From: an uncultured Bacteroidota bacterium
GTDB lineage: Bacteria > Bacteroidota > Rhodothermia > Rhodothermales > Salinibacteraceae
Reading direction: 5' to 3'
Assembly: GCA_913056185.1 (NCBI GenBank)
Contig: CAJXLV010000009.1
Location: forward strand, 19,967 to 83,966
DNA: 64,000 bases
Made by a program: the position numbers and the translations under genes. Shown one piece after another: positions 51,122-62,963 of the stretch; position 1 is the first letter of the stretch, and the number at the start of each line of letters is the position of its first letter. The notes under the pieces are model-generated. The model saw only the letters and a list, made by a program, of their open reading frames with translations, searched no databases and had not been told where the DNA came from.

Positions 51122-52501
51122 ATGCCTACGATTCTGGTGGTCGACGATGAGGCGAGCATTCGCCGGACGCTCCGCGAGATTCTGGAATACGAGGACTTTG
51201 CGGTCGAGGAAGCCGTCGATGGGCGAGAGGCCCTCACAGCCCTCCGCGAGAACGCGTACGACCTGGTGATCCTCGACGTAAAGATGCCGAAGATGGACGG
51301 CATGGAGGTGCTCGCAACCATTGCCGACGAAGGCTATGAAGTGCCGGTCCTCATGATTAGTGGCCACGGCACCATCGAGACAGCCGTAGAGTCGACGAAG
51401 CTGGGCGCGTTCGACTTCATCGAGAAGCCGCCCGACCTAAACCGGCTTCTGGTGACGGTGCGCAACGCGCTGGACCACGGCCAGCTTGCCGTCGAAAACC
51501 GTCGCATGCGACAGGCCATTACCGAGCAGAATGCGAGCGACCTGCCGCCCCTCATCGGCGAGAGTGATGCCATACAAGACATCAAAGAGACCATCGCGCG
51601 GGTGGCGCCGACGGAGGCGCGGGTGCTGGTGACCGGAGAGAACGGCACGGGGAAGGAGTTGGTGGCGAAGTGGATCCATCACACCTCCGCCCGGGCCGAA
51701 GAGCCGTTGGTCGAGGTCAACTGCGCCGCCATCCCGAGCGAACTCATTGAGAGCGAGCTGTTTGGGCACGAAAAGGGCGCCTTCACGGGAGCCACGCAGC
51801 AACGCATTGGCAAGTTTGAGCAGGCGCACGAGGGGACGCTGTTCCTCGACGAGATTGGCGACATGAGCCTCTCGGCGCAGGCGAAAGTGCTGCGGGTGCT
51901 CGAAGAAAGTGAGATTGAGCGCGTGGGCGGGGAGCATACGATCTCGGTGGACGTGCGGGTGATTGCGGCCACGAACAAAGACCTGATGGAGGAGATCGGG
52001 GACGGACACTTCCGCGAAGACCTGTACCACCGCATCGGGGTCATCCTCATTGACGTGCCGCCCCTGAGAGAACGCCGAGAGGATGTGCCGCTCTTGACGC
52101 GCCACATTGCCAAGCGAGTGGCCCAGCGCAACGGACTGCCGCCCAAAGACTTCACGGAGGAGGCCGTGCAGCGGCTAAAGGGGTACGAGTGGCGGGGCAA
52201 CGTGCGCGAGCTCCACAATGTGATTGAGCGCCTGCTCATTCTGGTGAAAGGCGATGCGATCGAGGCTGCCGATATCGACCAGTTTGTGCAGCCGGGCGCG
52301 GAAGGGGAGGGGCCTACGCAGGACCTCATCCGCGCCTACGATGACTTCAGCGACGCTCGCGATCAGTTCGAGAAGCATTTTATCCAGCACAAGCTGCACG
52401 AACACGACTGGAATGTGAGCCAAACGGCCGAAACCATCGGCATTCAACGGTCGCACCTGTACAACAAGCTCAACAAGTACGGGCTTGAACGTGGGGATTA
52501 G
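51122..52501 (+). CDS. NtrC-family sigma-54-dependent response regulator
   Basis: 459 aa. Receiver domain with DDE and phospho-acceptor Asp52 (VILDVKMPKMDG); AAA+ domain with Walker A GENGTGKE, the sigma-54 contact loop GAFTGA, and LFLDEIGDM; C-terminal Fis-type helix-turn-helix NVSQTAETIGIQRSHLYNKL. It activates sigma-54 promoters when phosphorylated. No kinase gene is next to it; the degenerate HisKA gene at 55.6 kb lacks the catalytic histidine. Confidence 0.95.
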   Translation: MPTILVVDDEASIRRTLREILEYEDFAVEEAVDGREALTALRENAYDLVILDVKMPKMDGMEVLATIADEGYEVPVLMISGHGTIETAVESTKLGAFDFIEKPPDLNRLLVTVRNALDHGQLAVENRRMRQAITEQNASDLPPLIGESDAIQDIKETIARVAPTEARVLVTGENGTGKELVAKWIHHTSARAEEPLVEVNCAAIPSELIESELFGHEKGAFTGATQQRIGKFEQAHEGTLFLDEIGDMSLSAQAKVLRVLEESEIERVGGEHTISVDVRVIAATNKDLMEEIGDGHFREDLYHRIGVILIDVPPLRERREDVPLLTRHIAKRVAQRNGLPPKDFTEEAVQRLKGYEWRGNVRELHNVIERLLILVKGDAIEAADIDQFVQPGAEGEGPTQDLIRAYDDFSDARDQFEKHFIQHKLHEHDWNVSQTAETIGIQRSHLYNKLNKYGLERGD

Positions 52502-52803
52502 AGTATTGAGGATGCGCGAAGGAACCGTACCTCCTCCGGCGTGAGCCGGGGGAGACGTCAAGTGTTGAAGAAGCGTACAGGAGCCGTTCCCCTCGGGCCC
52601 CGGCGGTAGCCGGAACACGCTTTTGGCCGAGGGAGACGTCAAGAGGGCCCGTATTGCGCACGGGCTTCCCAGAAGTGCGCTGATGCAGAATCAGATGCAG
52701 AATCACAAAATCCGTACGGCGAGCCCCGCAACGCTCCTCGTCGGTAGCTCTCTGCCCGACACAACCCCAGTGCTCATCGTTTGCTCCCAGCGTCTCCGAA
52801 CAC
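52502..52803. repeat. Intergenic region with duplicated modules
   Basis: About 300 bp. GGGAGACGTCAAG occurs at 52550-52562 and 52631-52643, each ending a GC-rich hairpin-forming segment; the first hairpin is CTCCTCCGGC-GTGA-GCCGGGGGAG (52531-52554). ATTGAGGATGCGCGA at 52505-52519 also occurs at 49842-49856. No gene is seen. Confidence 0.55.
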
Positions 52804-53550
52804 GTGGCTGCTCCGCTCCTTACGGTCGATGATCTTTTGAAGCAGTATGACGCGGGGGGCGACGAGCCGTTGACGGTGCTGCACGACCTTGCCCTCACCG
52901 TGGCGGAAGGGGAAATCGTAGCCATCGTCGGAGAGAGCGGAACCGGCAAGTCGACCCTGCTTCACATCCTCGGGGCTCTCGACCGCCCCACGGCCGGCAC
53001 CGTCCGCTTTGAAGGGACGGATCTTTTTGCCCAGAGCGATGAGGACCTCGCTGCGTTCCGCAATCGATCCATTGGGTTTGTCTTTCAGTTTCATCACCTC
53101 CTCCCGGAGTTCACGGCCCTCGAAAATGTGGCCATGCCGGCGCTCATTCAACACCGCTCCCTCGACGCAGTGACGCCGCGCGCCCGGTCGCTGCTGGAGC
53201 TACTGGGCCTGTCCGACCGAGAGGAGCATCGTCCCCGCATGCTCTCCGGCGGCGAAAAGCAGCGCGTGGCGATTGCCCGGGCCCTCATGAACGAGCCGGC
53301 CCTGGTGCTCATGGACGAGCCGACGGGCAACCTGGACGCACGAACCGCCGAGCCGCTGCACCGAGAGATCGAGCGCCTGAGTGGAGAGATGGAGCAGACC
53401 TTTGTGCTGGCTACGCACGACCCCTCCCTCGCCCGCATTGCAAACCGGGCGCTCCGCCTTGAGCGCGGCAGCCTTCATCCCCTCTCTGTGCCCGATGCCA
53501 TCTCCCCGGCCTCCGACCCGGACCCCGACGATACAGCGCCGGAGAGATGA
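52804..53550 (+). CDS. lolD: LolD-like ABC ATPase (lipoprotein release or MacB type)
   Basis: 248 aa from a GTG at 52804. Walker [17 protein letters not shown]-loop [17 protein letters not shown], signature [15 protein letters not shown] and Walker [12 protein letters not shown] match the LolD/MacB/FtsE branch, especially LolD by the [15 protein letters not shown] segment. LolD drives transfer of lipoproteins from the inner membrane with LolC/E partners, none of which is adjacent. The C-terminal 30 residues are an acidic, Pro-rich tail. Confidence 0.88.
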   Translation: MAAPLLTVDDLLKQYDAGGDEPLTVLHDLALTVAEGEIVAIVGESGTGKSTLLHILGALDRPTAGTVRFEGTDLFAQSDEDLAAFRNRSIGFVFQFHHLLPEFTALENVAMPALIQHRSLDAVTPRARSLLELLGLSDREEHRPRMLSGGEKQRVAIARALMNEPALVLMDEPTGNLDARTAEPLHREIERLSGEMEQTFVLATHDPSLARIANRALRLERGSLHPLSVPDAISPASDPDPDDTAPER

Positions 53551-53940
53551 AACGAAAATGGTTGTTTGGGCGCATCCCTCGAACTCCCGATGGGAGGGGA
53601 CGTACAGCCGTTACAACACACGATGATCCCGGCGTCATCGTGCGACGGCTTGCGGCGCCACAGCTTCCGCGCTGCTGTCGCCCGGTGCACGAGCCGAGCG
53701 GGGCCCACCGACCTCGTTGCCATTCTTGCAGTCTCTTGCCCATCGGTCTGTGTTGGGGGAGGAAGAGCGAACGCTTCTGCGCCTGCTCCACTGGCCTCCA
53801 TGTTTCTGCGTCGGGAAGGGCGCGGCTTTATGCACACCTCATGCACGCCTCTCCCCCTGCTCCGCGCGGCTGAGGGCGCGGGGCTCGCTCCGGCCCTCCT
53901 ACGTGCTTCCTTTTCGCGACACCGATCCTTCCGCAGTCCC
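53551..53940. other. Intergenic region, no gene seen
   Basis: About 390 bp between the LolD-like gene and the LON-domain gene. A frame continuous with the LON-domain gene runs through it but has no family resemblance. No strong hairpin or repeat was noticed. Confidence 0.4.
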
Positions 53941-54582
53941 ATGAACTCCATCAGTTCGCTTCCGCTCTTTCCCCTGAGCCTTGTGCTCTATCCCGACGAG
54001 CAGCTCTCGCTTCACATTTTCGAGGAGCGCTACAGGGATCTCACGGCGTATTGCCTGGAGCACGACGTGGCCTTCGGGGTGGTCTGTGTCGACGATGACG
54101 AGTGGGCCGACGTGGGCACCACCGCGCGCATCGACCGCGTCGTGAAACGCTACGACGATGGCCGCTCCGACATTGTCGTACGGGGCGGCGAGCGGTTCCG
54201 CATCGAAACGGTCTACGACGATCAGGCTTCGTACTACACGGCTGATGTCTCGATCGTAGAGGACGAACCGACGGGGGTCGATCTCGAACTTAAAGAGCGC
54301 GTGATCACCCAGCACATGAAGCTGCTGGAGCTGGCGGGGCGCACGGTGCGGCCCGATCTGTACGAGGACGTCGACCGCCTTTCCTTTGTCCTTGCGCAAA
54401 ACGGGGCGTTGGACGGCGCGCAGAAACAGGAGCTCCTGGAGATCACCAGCGAGAGCGAACGCATCCAGTACCTGATCCAACATTTTGAGACCGTGATTCC
54501 CCGCATCAAGCAGAAGGAAGGGGTGCAGCGGCGCATCCGCTCGAACGGCCACTTTAAGGATTTTCCCCCGGAAGAGGTGTGA
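53941..54582 (+). CDS. LON peptidase N-terminal-domain protein
   Basis: 213 aa from the ATG at 53941; the frame is open upstream to 53566 but the domain starts here (SSLPLFPLSLVLYPDEQLSLHIFEERY). It has the substrate-binding domain of Lon without ATPase or protease domains, a common stand-alone family in bacteria. The function is unknown, possibly protein binding. It is followed after 134 bp by the metallo-hydrolase gene. Confidence 0.9.
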   Translation: MNSISSLPLFPLSLVLYPDEQLSLHIFEERYRDLTAYCLEHDVAFGVVCVDDDEWADVGTTARIDRVVKRYDDGRSDIVVRGGERFRIETVYDDQASYYTADVSIVEDEPTGVDLELKERVITQHMKLLELAGRTVRPDLYEDVDRLSFVLAQNGALDGAQKQELLEITSESERIQYLIQHFETVIPRIKQKEGVQRRIRSNGHFKDFPPEEV

Positions 54583-54716
54583 GTTCTCGCTGCACGGCTC
54601 TGTCCAGCAGGCCTCCGTCACGAAACGTCGTCAAAATGGACGGCGTGTGATTTTTTGGGGACTGAAGGCGATGTTAAACCCCATCTCTCGTACTCACATC
54701 GCTGCCCCCACGTCTC

Positions 54717-55574
54717 ATGCCTCGCATCGGCCCCTACAGCCTGTACACCATCGAAACGGGACAGTTTGGGCTCGATGGCGGGGCCATGTTCGGCATTGTC
54801 CCCAAGCCCCTTTGGTCCGATCGCATCGCGCCGGACGCCCAGAATCGCATCCCCCTCCACATGCGGTGCCTGCTGTTGAAGGGCAATGATCGGGTGATCC
54901 TGGTGGATGCGGGCATTGGAGATGTCTTTGCGGGCACCAAGTACCAGGACATTTACGCTGTGGACCACAGCGATGCCTCCCTTCATGAGTCGTTGCGAGC
55001 GTGTGGTGTGGCGCCCGCCGACGTGACGGATGTCATCCTGACCCACCTCCACTTCGATCACTGCGGGGGCGTCACGCAGCAGACGCGGGAGGGGCGCTCC
55101 CTTACCTTTCCGAACGCCACCCACCACGTGCAGCGCCAGCATTGGGCATGGGCCACCGACCCCACGCCCAAAGATCAGGGCTCCTTCCGGCACGAGACGT
55201 TTGCCCCGCTCAAGGCACAGGGGCGGCTGAATCTCGTGGAGGGGGGCGGGCCGCTCTTGCCCCACGTGCAGGTGGCGCTCGTCGATGGCCACACCGAAGC
55301 GCAGCAGATCGTAATGGTGCATGACGAAACGACCACCCTGGTCTACGTGGCGGATCTCCTCCCAACCCACCACCATGTGCGTCCGGCGTGGACGATGGCC
55401 TACGACGTCCGCCCGCTGCAGACGATTGACGAAAAAGCGACATTTCTGGAGCGTGCCGCAAACGCGGAATGGAAATTGTTCTTCGAGCACGATCCGGAGA
55501 TCGCTGTTGGCGATCCGAAGCGTACCGACCGCGGTGTTGAAATTGTGCGCGGCCGATCTCTCGACGATCTATAG
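54717..55574 (+). CDS. MBL-fold metallo-hydrolase
   Basis: 285 aa. The metal motif HxHxDH is clear (THLHFDHCGG), with VDGHTEAQQ and VYVADLLPTHHH as further metal-site segments. Members include lactonases, glyoxalase II and RNA nucleases; the ILVDAGIGD start of the fold and the length resemble quorum-lactonase-like enzymes (AttM/AiiA group), but substrate is not decidable. It follows the LON-domain gene on the same strand. Confidence 0.9.
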   Translation: MPRIGPYSLYTIETGQFGLDGGAMFGIVPKPLWSDRIAPDAQNRIPLHMRCLLLKGNDRVILVDAGIGDVFAGTKYQDIYAVDHSDASLHESLRACGVAPADVTDVILTHLHFDHCGGVTQQTREGRSLTFPNATHHVQRQHWAWATDPTPKDQGSFRHETFAPLKAQGRLNLVEGGGPLLPHVQVALVDGHTEAQQIVMVHDETTTLVYVADLLPTHHHVRPAWTMAYDVRPLQTIDEKATFLERAANAEWKLFFEHDPEIAVGDPKRTDRGVEIVRGRSLDDL

Positions 55575-55636
55575 CCTTCCCGCTTCGAGACTCCGGTCCG
55601 GATCATGCCTTTCCTTTCCTGTTCCCATTGCCCCCG

Positions 55637-55897
55637 ATGACTGCCTCCGAACGACCCGCCCCTTCATGCGTGAACGACACGGGGGACGATGTCTACGAAG
55701 ACTTCAACACCCCGCTCTGCGTCATCGCCGGCAATGCCCAGCTTCTCCAAGAGCTCAGTCGAGAGGCAGGGCTCGATGAGCAATTTGCCGCCTCGGCCCG
55801 CGACATCCAGGCTGCCTGCCGCCACTTGTCCGACCGGCTGCAGCACCTGTCACACCTCCGCGCCCGTACGGATGCGAGGGACCGCGAACGCCGGTGA
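55637..55897 (+). CDS. Degenerate HisKA (dimerisation-domain-only) protein
   Basis: 86 aa from the ATG at 55637. Residues 20-75 resemble the dimerisation/phospho-acceptor helix of histidine kinases: EDFNTPLCVIAGNAQLL corresponds to the kinase pattern H-D-F-N-N-L-L-T-V-I-x-G-N-A-x-L-L, but the phospho-accepting His is Glu21. There is no ATPase domain. It could bind a kinase or response regulator, or be a remnant. It lies 62 bp after the metallo-hydrolase gene. Confidence 0.6.
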   Translation: MTASERPAPSCVNDTGDDVYEDFNTPLCVIAGNAQLLQELSREAGLDEQFAASARDIQAACRHLSDRLQHLSHLRARTDARDRERR

Positions 55898-56305
55898 GCA
55901 AGAGCGGACCGCGGAGGAGGCCGGGCGCGCCCGGGCATGAAGTCCCCGAAAAGCAGACCCAGGCGGCGGGAACCCGGGACGCGGCATCGTCTTGAATGGA
56001 GAAGAATTTTTCCTGGAGGGAACGTTGGTCTGAACGTAACATTCGTTGGTCCCTGTGTGCTCAAACTGAGTCTTCACCGCGAAGCATTGCCTCATCCGCG
56101 CACTCCCCTCATCATCCCCCTGGGCCTGTTGATCGCAAAGCGCTACAGACACCGCATGGCCATTGCGACGACAATGGCCCTCGGCGCCACGTACCTTCAA
56201 CTGCACTCCGGCACTGCGGGACGATAGATCCTGTGGCACTGCCGGGCCCGCCGTTTCGGCGCCGCGCCGACTCACTGTTCTGTACGCCGATTCTTCCCCC
56301 CGCCC
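55898..56305. other. Intergenic region before porV, no gene seen
   Basis: About 400 bp. Small frames here (for example 55937-56227) have no recognisable motifs. No clear repeat or terminator was seen. Confidence 0.4.
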
Positions 56306-57466
56306 ATGCCTACCCCTCTCTTCCCTCGCGCCCCGCATCGCCTCCTGTCCGTCCTTGGCGTGCTGCTGTGTGCCGCCCTGCTGGCAGGGCCCGCACAGGC
56401 ACAGGTTGCCCAATCCTCTGCTCTCTTCTTGCGCATTGAGCCGGATAGCCGGTCGGCCGGAATGGGGAATGCCGGCGTGGCCCTGGCCGACAACGCCAAC
56501 GCCATGTTCTGGAACCCGTCGGGACTTGCGTTCCAGGACAAGACGCAGGTGGGCCTCACGCACGCCAACTGGCTTCCCGAGTTCAACGCCAACCTGTTCT
56601 ACGAATACCTGGTGGGCACGTACCACGTCGACGGCGTGGGCACCTTCGGGGGCAATGTTCAATTCCTGAACCTCGGGGAAATTGAGGTGCGAAACGGCGA
56701 CAACGTGGTGCTCGATGTGGTGAGCTCCTACCAGCTCGCCGTCGCGACGTCGTACGGTCGCAAAATTGGGGAGCGGCTGGGCGTGGGCACCTCGGTGCGC
56801 TTCATCTACTCGAAGCTGGCGGCGGCGCCTGGGGAGGGCGGCGGCGATGGAAAAGCCTCAACCCTCGCCACGGATCTCTCCGCGCTGTACCGCTCCGCTC
56901 CATTTTCGCTTGCCGGCACGGAGGCAACCTTCTCCGCCGGTCTCAACATTGCCAACTTGGGCGGCACGCTCGACTTCAACGACCAGACCCGCGCGACCGA
57001 CCCCATCCCGGCCAGCTTCCGCATTGGGCCGGCCCTCACGGTCGACTTTGACGAGTACAACTCGCTGACGCTCGCCACGGACTTTAACAAGTCGCTGGTG
57101 AGCGTGGACCAAGAGGTGACTCCCGATGGGGACACCGTTCGCGTGGGCAACAATGGGTTTCAGGCGCTCTTCGACTCGTGGGGCTCGGCCCGCGGGCAGG
57201 TGGTGGAGGGGGAGGCGCAATCGTTGAGCCTGCTGCAGCAGTTCACGGTGGGGACGGGGCTGGAGTACTGGTACAGCGACCTCTTCGCCCTCCGCACCGG
57301 CTACTACTACGAGCATCCCGACAACGGGGACCGTCAGTTTCTGACGTTCGGGGCCGGGCTTCGCTACAACATCGTTGGGGTCGACATCTCGTACCTTTAC
57401 ACGTCCGAGGACGATAGCCCGCTGGCCAACACACTTCGGTTCTCGTTGCTGTTTCAGTTTCAATAA
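56306..57466 (+). CDS. porV: PorV/PorQ-family outer-membrane beta-barrel protein
   Basis: 386 aa. Signal peptide with cleavage after AQA (about residue 33), then SSALFLRIEPDSRSAGMGNAGVALADNANAMFWNPSGLA, the characteristic start of PorV-type proteins, and alternating beta strands ending in an aromatic residue (FRFSLLFQFQ-like terminal LLFQFQ). PorV is part of the type IX secretion system attachment complex in Bacteroidota; the family also includes other outer-membrane barrels (UPF0164). No other T9SS gene is in the window, so the T9SS role is inferred. Confidence 0.82.
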   Translation: MPTPLFPRAPHRLLSVLGVLLCAALLAGPAQAQVAQSSALFLRIEPDSRSAGMGNAGVALADNANAMFWNPSGLAFQDKTQVGLTHANWLPEFNANLFYEYLVGTYHVDGVGTFGGNVQFLNLGEIEVRNGDNVVLDVVSSYQLAVATSYGRKIGERLGVGTSVRFIYSKLAAAPGEGGGDGKASTLATDLSALYRSAPFSLAGTEATFSAGLNIANLGGTLDFNDQTRATDPIPASFRIGPALTVDFDEYNSLTLATDFNKSLVSVDQEVTPDGDTVRVGNNGFQALFDSWGSARGQVVEGEAQSLSLLQQFTVGTGLEYWYSDLFALRTGYYYEHPDNGDRQFLTFGAGLRYNIVGVDISYLYTSEDDSPLANTLRFSLLFQFQ

Positions 57467-57626
57467 TGTTGCGGGGCATCCCGAGGGCCGTCGGGACGTG
57501 CCCGGCAGCTGCCTCGCTCCCCCTCCCGGTGTCCCGGTGCAAGTCCACCGGGCGACACGGGGACGGTAGCGGTGTTGGAAGGGCTTCCGAGTCCGGTTGG
57601 ATCACTCCCGTCGCAGTGGTACATTG

Positions 57627-57668
57627 GTGATACAGTGAATGTGATACAGCGAACGTGATACATTGAAT
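57627..57668. repeat. 14-bp tandem repeat, 3 copies, upstream of the TetR gene
   Basis: GTGATACAGTGAAT, GTGATACAGCGAAC and GTGATACATTGAAT follow each other at 57627, 57641 and 57655. A related GTACATTG precedes and GTGCATGCATTG follows. It lies about 130 bp upstream of the TetR start and could be a cluster of binding sites. Confidence 0.85.
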
Positions 57669-57798
57669 GTGCATGCATTGACCCAGTGACGCCCTGCCCT
57701 CTGCCGCGCCCGTCCTCCCCGAGGCGCTCGGGCGGGTAGGAGCGGCTGGGCCGCGTGCCCTGCGGACTGTCGCCTTCCGTTGACGCCCTGTGTCCCTG

Positions 57799-58425
57799 AT
57801 GACTGCTTCCTCCAACGGCTCGGATCCCGAGAATCTGCGCCGACGCATTCTCGACACCGCCCGTCACCTACTCGTGCAGGAGGGGTACCAGAACCTCTCA
57901 ATGCGCAGGATCGCTGATGCCATTGGCTACAGCGCGACCAGCATCTACTTGTATTTTGATAGCAAAGACGCCCTGCTACACACCCTCATCCACGAGGGCA
58001 TGATGCGCCTGCACGACCGGCTGGAGGCGGCCGCGGCGCAGCACCCCGATCGGCCTGAGGCACGCCTGCAAGCCCTTTGCCGCGCCTTTGTGCAGTTCGG
58101 CCTCCACAACCCCGAGTACTACGAAATCATGTTCCAGCTCCGCCCGGAGCGCATGGAGCGCTACCCGCCCGACAAGTACCGGCAGGCCCGTAAAAACCTG
58201 GACGCCTTCGCGGCGGCGCTGAAGGCGGGGGCTGCGGAGGGCGCCTTTGTCGTGACCGATCCTCGCGTGGCGGCCAGCACCGTATGGGCCTCTTTACACG
58301 GCACCGTTTCGTTGCTCCTGGCCGACCGTGTAGATGCCCGCATCGCACCAGATACCTTCATCGACACGGCCATTCGCCAGGTCATGCAGGGCTTCCGGCA
58401 CACGCCCGCTCCCTCCGCGCCGTAA
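57799..58425 (+). CDS. TetR/AcrR-family regulator, probably of fatty-acid degradation
   Basis: 208 aa from the ATG at 57799 (a GTG at 57790 is in frame). The N-terminal helix-turn-helix is clear: RRRILDTARHLLVQEGYQNLSMRRIADAIGYSATSIYLYF. The C-terminal helical domain (TetR_C, PDKYRQARKNLDAFAAALKAG) would bind a ligand. The acyl-CoA ligase, FadN and thiolase genes follow on the same strand, so acyl-CoA is a likely effector, as for FadR-type TetR proteins. A 19-bp tandem repeat spans its stop codon. Confidence 0.88.
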   Translation: MTASSNGSDPENLRRRILDTARHLLVQEGYQNLSMRRIADAIGYSATSIYLYFDSKDALLHTLIHEGMMRLHDRLEAAAAQHPDRPEARLQALCRAFVQFGLHNPEYYEIMFQLRPERMERYPPDKYRQARKNLDAFAAALKAGAAEGAFVVTDPRVAASTVWASLHGTVSLLLADRVDARIAPDTFIDTAIRQVMQGFRHTPAPSAP

Positions 58426-58457
58426 AGCCCCCTCCGCGCCGTAAAGCTCCCTCCGCC
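58411..58457. repeat. 19-bp tandem repeat spanning the TetR stop codon
   Basis: CCCTCCGCGCCGTAAAGCC (58411-58429) and a copy differing at one base (58430-58448) are followed by a partial third copy. The first contains the TAA stop codon (58423-58425). Confidence 0.85.
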
Positions 58458-58502
58458 CGCTGGCCGGCGTCCCGCTCTGTTTCACCGACGTCCCCGTGTC
58501 CC

Positions 58503-60428
58503 ATGCCCCACTCCATCCACACGGCTCCCCCGGACGCGGGCCCTTGCGTTCGGGGACGAACCTTGCCCGGCCTGCTCTACGACGCCGCCGAGGCGTACGA
58601 AAATCCCCGCGCCCTGAACCAACCGACCAATCTGTCTTCGGACCAGGAATGGCGCTCCCTGTCGCTCGATCGCTTTCGCGTGCAGGCCGAAGAAACAGCG
58701 CTGGGCCTTCGCGATCTGGGCCTGGACCGCGGGGCGAAGGTGGCCCTGCTCATGGAAAGCGACGTCCATTTCTGCGTGGTGGACATGGGGTGTCTGATTG
58801 CGGGCCTCATCGATGTGCCGCTTTACCTCTCCAGTGCGCAGGACCAGATGCAGTACGTGATGGAGCACGCCGAGGCCGAAGCGCTCGTCGTGTCGAACCC
58901 GAAGCGTCTGGCACAGGCCGCTGAAATCCTTCCGGCCCTGTCCCGCATCGATACGGTGGTGCTCTGCGATCCAGGGCCTTCCGCTGCCTCCTCCCCCAAG
59001 CTCCCGGACGGCGTCTCCCTGCGGACCCTGGAGGACGTGCAGGCCCGCGGCCGCGCCGCGGTCGACAATTCCGCCGCCGCCATCGCCGACCTCCGCGCAC
59101 AGATCGAGGCAGACGACCTGGCCACCATCATTTACACGAGTGGGACCACCGGGCGCCCCAAGGGCGTGATGCTCTCGCACGAAAACATCTCCTCAAACGC
59201 CATCACGGCGGTCGGGGAAATCGATGATTTTGAGACGGGGCCAGACGGGGAAGTGGTCATCTCATTTCTGCCCCTTACCCACGTCTTTGCCCGCATGCTG
59301 CAGTACGCCTACATGATGCGGGGCGTCAGTGTGTACTTCGTCCATCCGGATGATCTGGTGGAGGCGTTCCCGGAGGTGCGCCCCACTGTGTTTGCCTCCG
59401 TGCCTCGCGTGCTGGAAAAGGTCTACGCGGGCATCAAGAAAAAAATTATGGGGATGCGCGGGCTGCAAAAGGCCATCGGAGAGTGGGGGCTGGAGGTGGC
59501 AAAGGCGTACGACCTGACGACGCCCTCCTCCTGGCTGTACGCTGCACAACACGCCCTCGCAGATCCGCTGGTCTTTCGCAAGTGGCGGGCCGCACTCGGG
59601 GGGCGCATCAAGTACATCGTGGTGGGCGGTGCGGCGCTGCAGCCCGACCTGACCAACATCCTTGCCGCCGCGGGCATTACGGCCCTGCAGGGCTACGGCC
59701 TCACCGAAACGAGCCCGGTGATCACGTACACGCGCCCCTGGCGCAACAAGCCCGGCACGGTGGGTGAGCCCCTGCCGGGGGTGGAGGTCGGCCTCGCGGA
59801 CGACGGGGAAATCCTCACGCGCGGCCCCCACGTGATGCAGGGGTACTACAAACAGCCCGAGAAGACCAACGCGGTGCTTACCGACGATGGGTGGTTCCAT
59901 ACCGGAGACATCGGCGAATTCGATGAGGACGGATTCCTCAAAATCACCGATCGCAAGAAAGCTCTCTTTAAGCTCTCGACGGGCAAGTACGTGATTCCGC
60001 AGCCCATCGAAAACCGCATGGGCGGCGATCCGCTCGTCGATAATGCTGTCGTGGTGGGGCGCGATCGCAAGTTCTGCGCGGCTCTTGTGTTTCCCAGCAT
60101 CGACCAAATGCGTGCTCAGGCTGCGGCACATGGAATGGACGCGGACCGGCCCGTTGCGGATCTCCTTGCTGAGCCTGAGATTATAGCTACGTACCGCAAC
60201 ATTGCACGCGCGGCCAACGAAGGGATGGATGCCTGGTCTACTGTCAAGCGCGTTGCGCTACTCCCCGACGAACTAACCGTAGAGTCGGACCTCCTGACGC
60301 CAACCCTCAAAATCCGCCGTCCGAGGGTCCACGAGGCGTACGCCGATGAGATTGAGGCGCTCTATCGCCCGGAGGCGGACTTCCCGGGGCCGCGCACCGC
60401 ACGCGGGGCCGTGCTGGCGGCCGTGTGA
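58503..60428 (+). CDS. fadD: Long-chain acyl-CoA ligase (AMP-forming)
   Basis: 641 aa from the ATG at 58503. Adenylate-forming signatures: TIIYTSGTTGRPKGVMLSH, GGAALQPDLTNIL, LQGYGLTETSPVITY, DDGWFHTGDIGEFDEDGFL and the final KITDRKKALFKLSTGKY. The length and linker match the long-chain (FadD15/FAA-like) group. It activates free fatty acids to acyl-CoA for beta-oxidation. It lies 78 bp after the TetR gene and 123 bp before the FadN-type gene. Confidence 0.93.
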   Translation: MPHSIHTAPPDAGPCVRGRTLPGLLYDAAEAYENPRALNQPTNLSSDQEWRSLSLDRFRVQAEETALGLRDLGLDRGAKVALLMESDVHFCVVDMGCLIAGLIDVPLYLSSAQDQMQYVMEHAEAEALVVSNPKRLAQAAEILPALSRIDTVVLCDPGPSAASSPKLPDGVSLRTLEDVQARGRAAVDNSAAAIADLRAQIEADDLATIIYTSGTTGRPKGVMLSHENISSNAITAVGEIDDFETGPDGEVVISFLPLTHVFARMLQYAYMMRGVSVYFVHPDDLVEAFPEVRPTVFASVPRVLEKVYAGIKKKIMGMRGLQKAIGEWGLEVAKAYDLTTPSSWLYAAQHALADPLVFRKWRAALGGRIKYIVVGGAALQPDLTNILAAAGITALQGYGLTETSPVITYTRPWRNKPGTVGEPLPGVEVGLADDGEILTRGPHVMQGYYKQPEKTNAVLTDDGWFHTGDIGEFDEDGFLKITDRKKALFKLSTGKYVIPQPIENRMGGDPLVDNAVVVGRDRKFCAALVFPSIDQMRAQAAAHGMDADRPVADLLAEPEIIATYRNIARAANEGMDAWSTVKRVALLPDELTVESDLLTPTLKIRRPRVHEAYADEIEALYRPEADFPGPRTARGAVLAAV

Positions 60429-60551
60429 CGGCGCCTTGCTGCTTTGCCTCCCCACGGCCCGTCCCGCTCTGGAAGCGGTCCCGGTCAGTTCTGATGGTTA
60501 ACACCGTTAATTTTCCCACATATCGACCTCTCACCCACATCTTCCACTGCT

Positions 60552-62963
<2,412 letters not shown>

